From an uncultured delta proteobacterium (GTDB lineage: Bacteria; Myxococcota_A; Polyangia; Polyangiales; Polyangiaceae), in contig CAITIQ010000173.1 in assembly GCA_903892415.1 (NCBI GenBank), positions 35,988 through 99,987 on the forward strand: a DNA stretch of 64,000 nt, read 5' to 3'. The position numbers and the translations under genes were made by a program. Of this stretch, positions 61,835-64,000 are shown in pieces. Under the pieces are notes generated by a model. The model saw only the letters and a program-made list of their open reading frames with translations, ran no database searches and was not told the origin of the DNA. Positions within the stretch are counted from its first letter, which is position 1; every line of letters begins with the position of its first letter.

Positions 61835-62485
61835 GTGGATATGTCAACGGAGCGCCCGGCTGGGCGCAAGCAGCCGCGCAAGCAGCAGTCGCTGCGCGAG
61901 GCGCAGGCGGAGCTGACGCGCCAGCTGTTGCTCGATGCGGCTTGGGACTTGGCACTATCCGGCGAGGAGCCGACGATGCGCGCGGTGGCCTCTCGTGCAG
62001 GCGTCGCTGAGCGTACGGTTTACCGTCACTTCGAGAATTTGGAAGCACTGGTGACGGCGCTGCGGCCGCGCTTCATGGGGCGGGCGGGCATCCCGTTGTG
62101 TGAGCGGGCCGAGCAGCTCGAGGACTACGCGGCTGAGCTGTACTCCACCTTCGAGGCCAACGTCGAGCTCGTGACGATGATGCTCACCTCGGCTTGGTGG
62201 CTGCGTTATGCGCGGCGCACGCGCAGCAAGAACCTCGAGCAGATGCGGCAGCTCTTGGATGAGGCCTATCCGCGCGCCGCGGCGGCCGATCGCGCGGCGG
62301 CCGCTGCCACCTTGCGCGCGGTGTTGAGCGGCTCCGGCTGGCTGTATTTGCGTGAGTCGTGCGGTTTGCCGCGAGAGGAACTCGTGCGCAGCGCCCGCTG
62401 GATGGTGCGCACGCATCTTCGCGCGCTCAGCGAGCCTCCCTCGAGCTCAGCTCCAGGTCCCTCAAAGCAGCGCGCTGGGCGCTGA
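61832..62485 (+). CDS. TetR-family transcriptional regulator
   Basis: The 217-residue protein has the TetR helix-turn-helix at ~residues 30-75 (LLDAAWDLALSGEEPTMRAVA, then RTVYRHFENLEALVTAL). The ligand-binding half is helical. The ATG at 61832 is used, but an ATG at 61841 (STERPAGRKQ) would leave the operator wholly upstream. It faces the cupin gene, which it probably represses. Confidence 0.9.
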   Translation: MVDMSTERPAGRKQPRKQQSLREAQAELTRQLLLDAAWDLALSGEEPTMRAVASRAGVAERTVYRHFENLEALVTALRPRFMGRAGIPLCERAEQLEDYAAELYSTFEANVELVTMMLTSAWWLRYARRTRSKNLEQMRQLLDEAYPRAAAADRAAAAATLRAVLSGSGWLYLRESCGLPREELVRSARWMVRTHLRALSEPPSSSAPGPSKQRAGR

Positions 62486-62528
62486 AACACCTTGGGTTAG
62501 GCTGTCTTCGCGCTGTACCTTTTGCGCT

Positions 62529-63917
62529 ATGAGCGAAGCGAGCGAGCGATCGGACGTCGAGGCCCCTCAGGAACCTTCGCCGCTCGCCATTGGCTCGGTG
62601 GTTTGGCGGGTAGGCTCGCGCGTGCGCGCCACGGTGATTCTCAAGGCGGCCTTCGGTTACACGCCGAGCGGTGACTTTTTACTGCTCAATACGCCGGAGT
62701 TGCAGCGCGTGGACCAACACTCGGAGGACGGCTCGCAGCTGACCGTGGCTTGCGATTTGGCGCCTTTCATTCGCTCGCCGGAGGTGCTTGTGGTTGGGCG
62801 CGCGCACGGCGCCGGCAAGAAGATCGCGGTCAGTCTGCGCGTAGAGCGGGACGGCCAGAAATTGATAGATAAACATTTGGAGTTGCAGCGTGGGGCGTTG
62901 GCCACTCCGCTCGGTCCCGTGATGCGCAATTGGCCGTTTGCCCCCAGTGAATTGGGGCACGGGCTGGTAACGCTCGAGTCCTCGCTCGACTCGCAGTGTT
63001 TTCAGCGCGCTGCTGAGGATCAAGCCACCGTTCAATTGCGTGGTAACGAGCGGATTCGCTTGGTGGGGCTGGACCCAACGCAGCCGGTGCTCAAGCTCTC
63101 TCCGCGGCTACCCGCCGTTCATGCGCAGGTGATTATCGCTGGCAAGGCCGCTGTGGTACCGCTCATCGCCGACGCCTACATCATTGAGACCGAGACGCGT
63201 CGCTTCTACGTTTTGTGGCGCGGTAGCGTCCCCATTGAGCAGCCCGACCGGCTTGGGGAGGCGGTGATCGAGACCTTCATTGATACGGCCATTCCGCCCG
63301 AGGTCGAAGTGGACGAGCCCGTCCCCGATACGGTGGCGCTCGCCGTAAGCAACGTCACCAGCCCGCTACCGCCGATCGAGGTAAAAAAGGGCGGCACACT
63401 CCCGTTCGCGCGCACGGAATCCTCGGCGCGCGACGCCGAGGCCGGGCCTAACGAGGCCGAGCCCATCGCCGGCGCCCCGTGGTCCCCCGTGCAAGCCCTG
63501 CACGCCAAAACAGCTTCCGGCGTGCAGCAGACCGTCAGCCTCGAGGAGCTGCAAGCCCTCAGTAAGCTCGACCTCGACCAACTCAAAGAGCTCAGCCGCG
63601 CCCGCGCCCAGCGCGCTTCCGGCGTGATGCCCATCGTGCAACCCGAGCCTGCCGTTGGCACCGCCGAGCTCAGCGAGGAGCCAACGGTCGCCGAGCCCGT
63701 CGTTGCCGCCGAGCCCGTCGTTGCCGCCGAGCCCGTCGTTGCCGCCGAGAGCGCGCCCGCCGATCCCGCCGAGGTTGGCGCCGCCGAGCTGAAGGCAGCC
63801 CCGTGGCGTGAAGATCCGCCCGCCGATGTCCAGGCCGCGAGCCCAGCCATGCCGGTGCTCGCTGAGCGGAAGGACCTCAACGCCAAGTTGTACGGCGGAC
63901 TGAAGAAGAAGCGCTAG
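62529..63917 (+). CDS. DUF2169 family protein (type VI secretion accessory)
   Basis: From ATG 62529 (MSEASERSDVEAPQEP) the 462-residue protein carries a DUF2169-like domain at ~residues 25-280 (VVWRVGSRVRATVILKAAFGYTP, split here, with PVLKLSPRLPAV and IETETRRFYVLWRG). The rest is Glu/Ala/Val/Pro-rich, including three copies of AEPVVA. DUF2169 proteins are usually type VI secretion adaptors. No other type VI gene lies in the window, so this would be an orphan or a cluster edge. The last 83 bases after its stop show nothing. Confidence 0.7.
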   Translation: MSEASERSDVEAPQEPSPLAIGSVVWRVGSRVRATVILKAAFGYTPSGDFLLLNTPELQRVDQHSEDGSQLTVACDLAPFIRSPEVLVVGRAHGAGKKIAVSLRVERDGQKLIDKHLELQRGALATPLGPVMRNWPFAPSELGHGLVTLESSLDSQCFQRAAEDQATVQLRGNERIRLVGLDPTQPVLKLSPRLPAVHAQVIIAGKAAVVPLIADAYIIETETRRFYVLWRGSVPIEQPDRLGEAVIETFIDTAIPPEVEVDEPVPDTVALAVSNVTSPLPPIEVKKGGTLPFARTESSARDAEAGPNEAEPIAGAPWSPVQALHAKTASGVQQTVSLEELQALSKLDLDQLKELSRARAQRASGVMPIVQPEPAVGTAELSEEPTVAEPVVAAEPVVAAEPVVAAESAPADPAEVGAAELKAAPWREDPPADVQAASPAMPVLAERKDLNAKLYGGLKKKR

Positions 63918-64000
63918 TGCAGCGCCTTCGAGATGGCATCAATCCTCTGCCGCGCTCGAAGGCAAGGCCATCGTTCCGCCTCCTCGAATTAGCCCTGCTA

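Overview
The window looks like chromosomal DNA from a large-genome myxobacterium of the Polyangiaceae/Sorangiineae type. Four Hanks-type Ser/Thr kinases are present. More than twenty predicted lipoproteins carry Gly/Ala/Ser-rich linkers behind the lipobox. There is a DUF1592/DUF1552 pair, a MYXO-CTERM-like tail and a kinase/sigma-factor pair. The GC content is high, and genes are packed with many 4-8 bp overlaps. The genus call is inference: no rRNA or ribosomal gene is in the window. No tRNA, rRNA, CRISPR, IS element, polyketide or non-ribosomal peptide gene was seen, and no intergenic gap exceeds 300 bp.

Layout. 1-5.5 kb: a cut-off gene, small lipoproteins (one broken), a Ser/Thr kinase and a pair of convergent envelope proteins. 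5.6-10 kb: a beta-lactamase-fold lipoprotein, then the exported DUF1592-type protein (split by a frameshift) and its DUF1552 partner. 10-25 kb: short single genes, mostly lipoproteins, with a TonB-like protein, a dienelactone hydrolase, a methyltransferase, a second kinase and an M61-like peptidase. 25-29.4 kb: a LysR regulator divergent from a tight five-gene operon. That operon encodes a c-type haem lipoprotein, a 90-residue peptide with six cysteines at exact 7-residue spacing in a Gly matrix, a DUF692 (MNIO) enzyme, a DUF2063 (HvfC/BufC-like) partner and a P460-like haem lipoprotein. 29.6-34 kb: a SUKH protein, a three-PAS histidine kinase, a lipoprotein and a DUF1304 protein. 34-39 kb: a 1297-residue ankyrin protein with a Cys-rich partner. 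39-44 kb: a PKD protein with a C-terminal sorting tail, followed by a lipoprotein of twelve 25-residue six-cysteine repeats. 44-51 kb: sigma factor/kinase operon, TSP3/OmpA lipoprotein, collagen-like lipoprotein, fourth kinase and a PDZ lipoprotein. 51-64 kb: more lipoproteins, a membrane protein/methyltransferase pair, a DUF1295 protein, a BNR-like lipoprotein with two frame breaks (one at a G10 tract), a cupin/TetR divergent pair with a palindromic operator, and a DUF2169 (type VI secretion accessory) gene at the right end.

The most interesting item is the MNIO operon at 26053-29426, which has every hallmark of a RiPP metallophore pathway but an unusual Gly-Cys heptad precursor. Second is a ~97-bp element found twice (10059-10154 and 29559-29655). 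Both copies have a perfect 12-bp outer stem and a 3' hairpin showing a compensatory base-pair change, which suggests a structured RNA or a small mobile repeat. Several genes are broken by single-base indels, some at homopolymers. These may be assembly errors, decay or phase variation, and the sequence alone cannot tell which.
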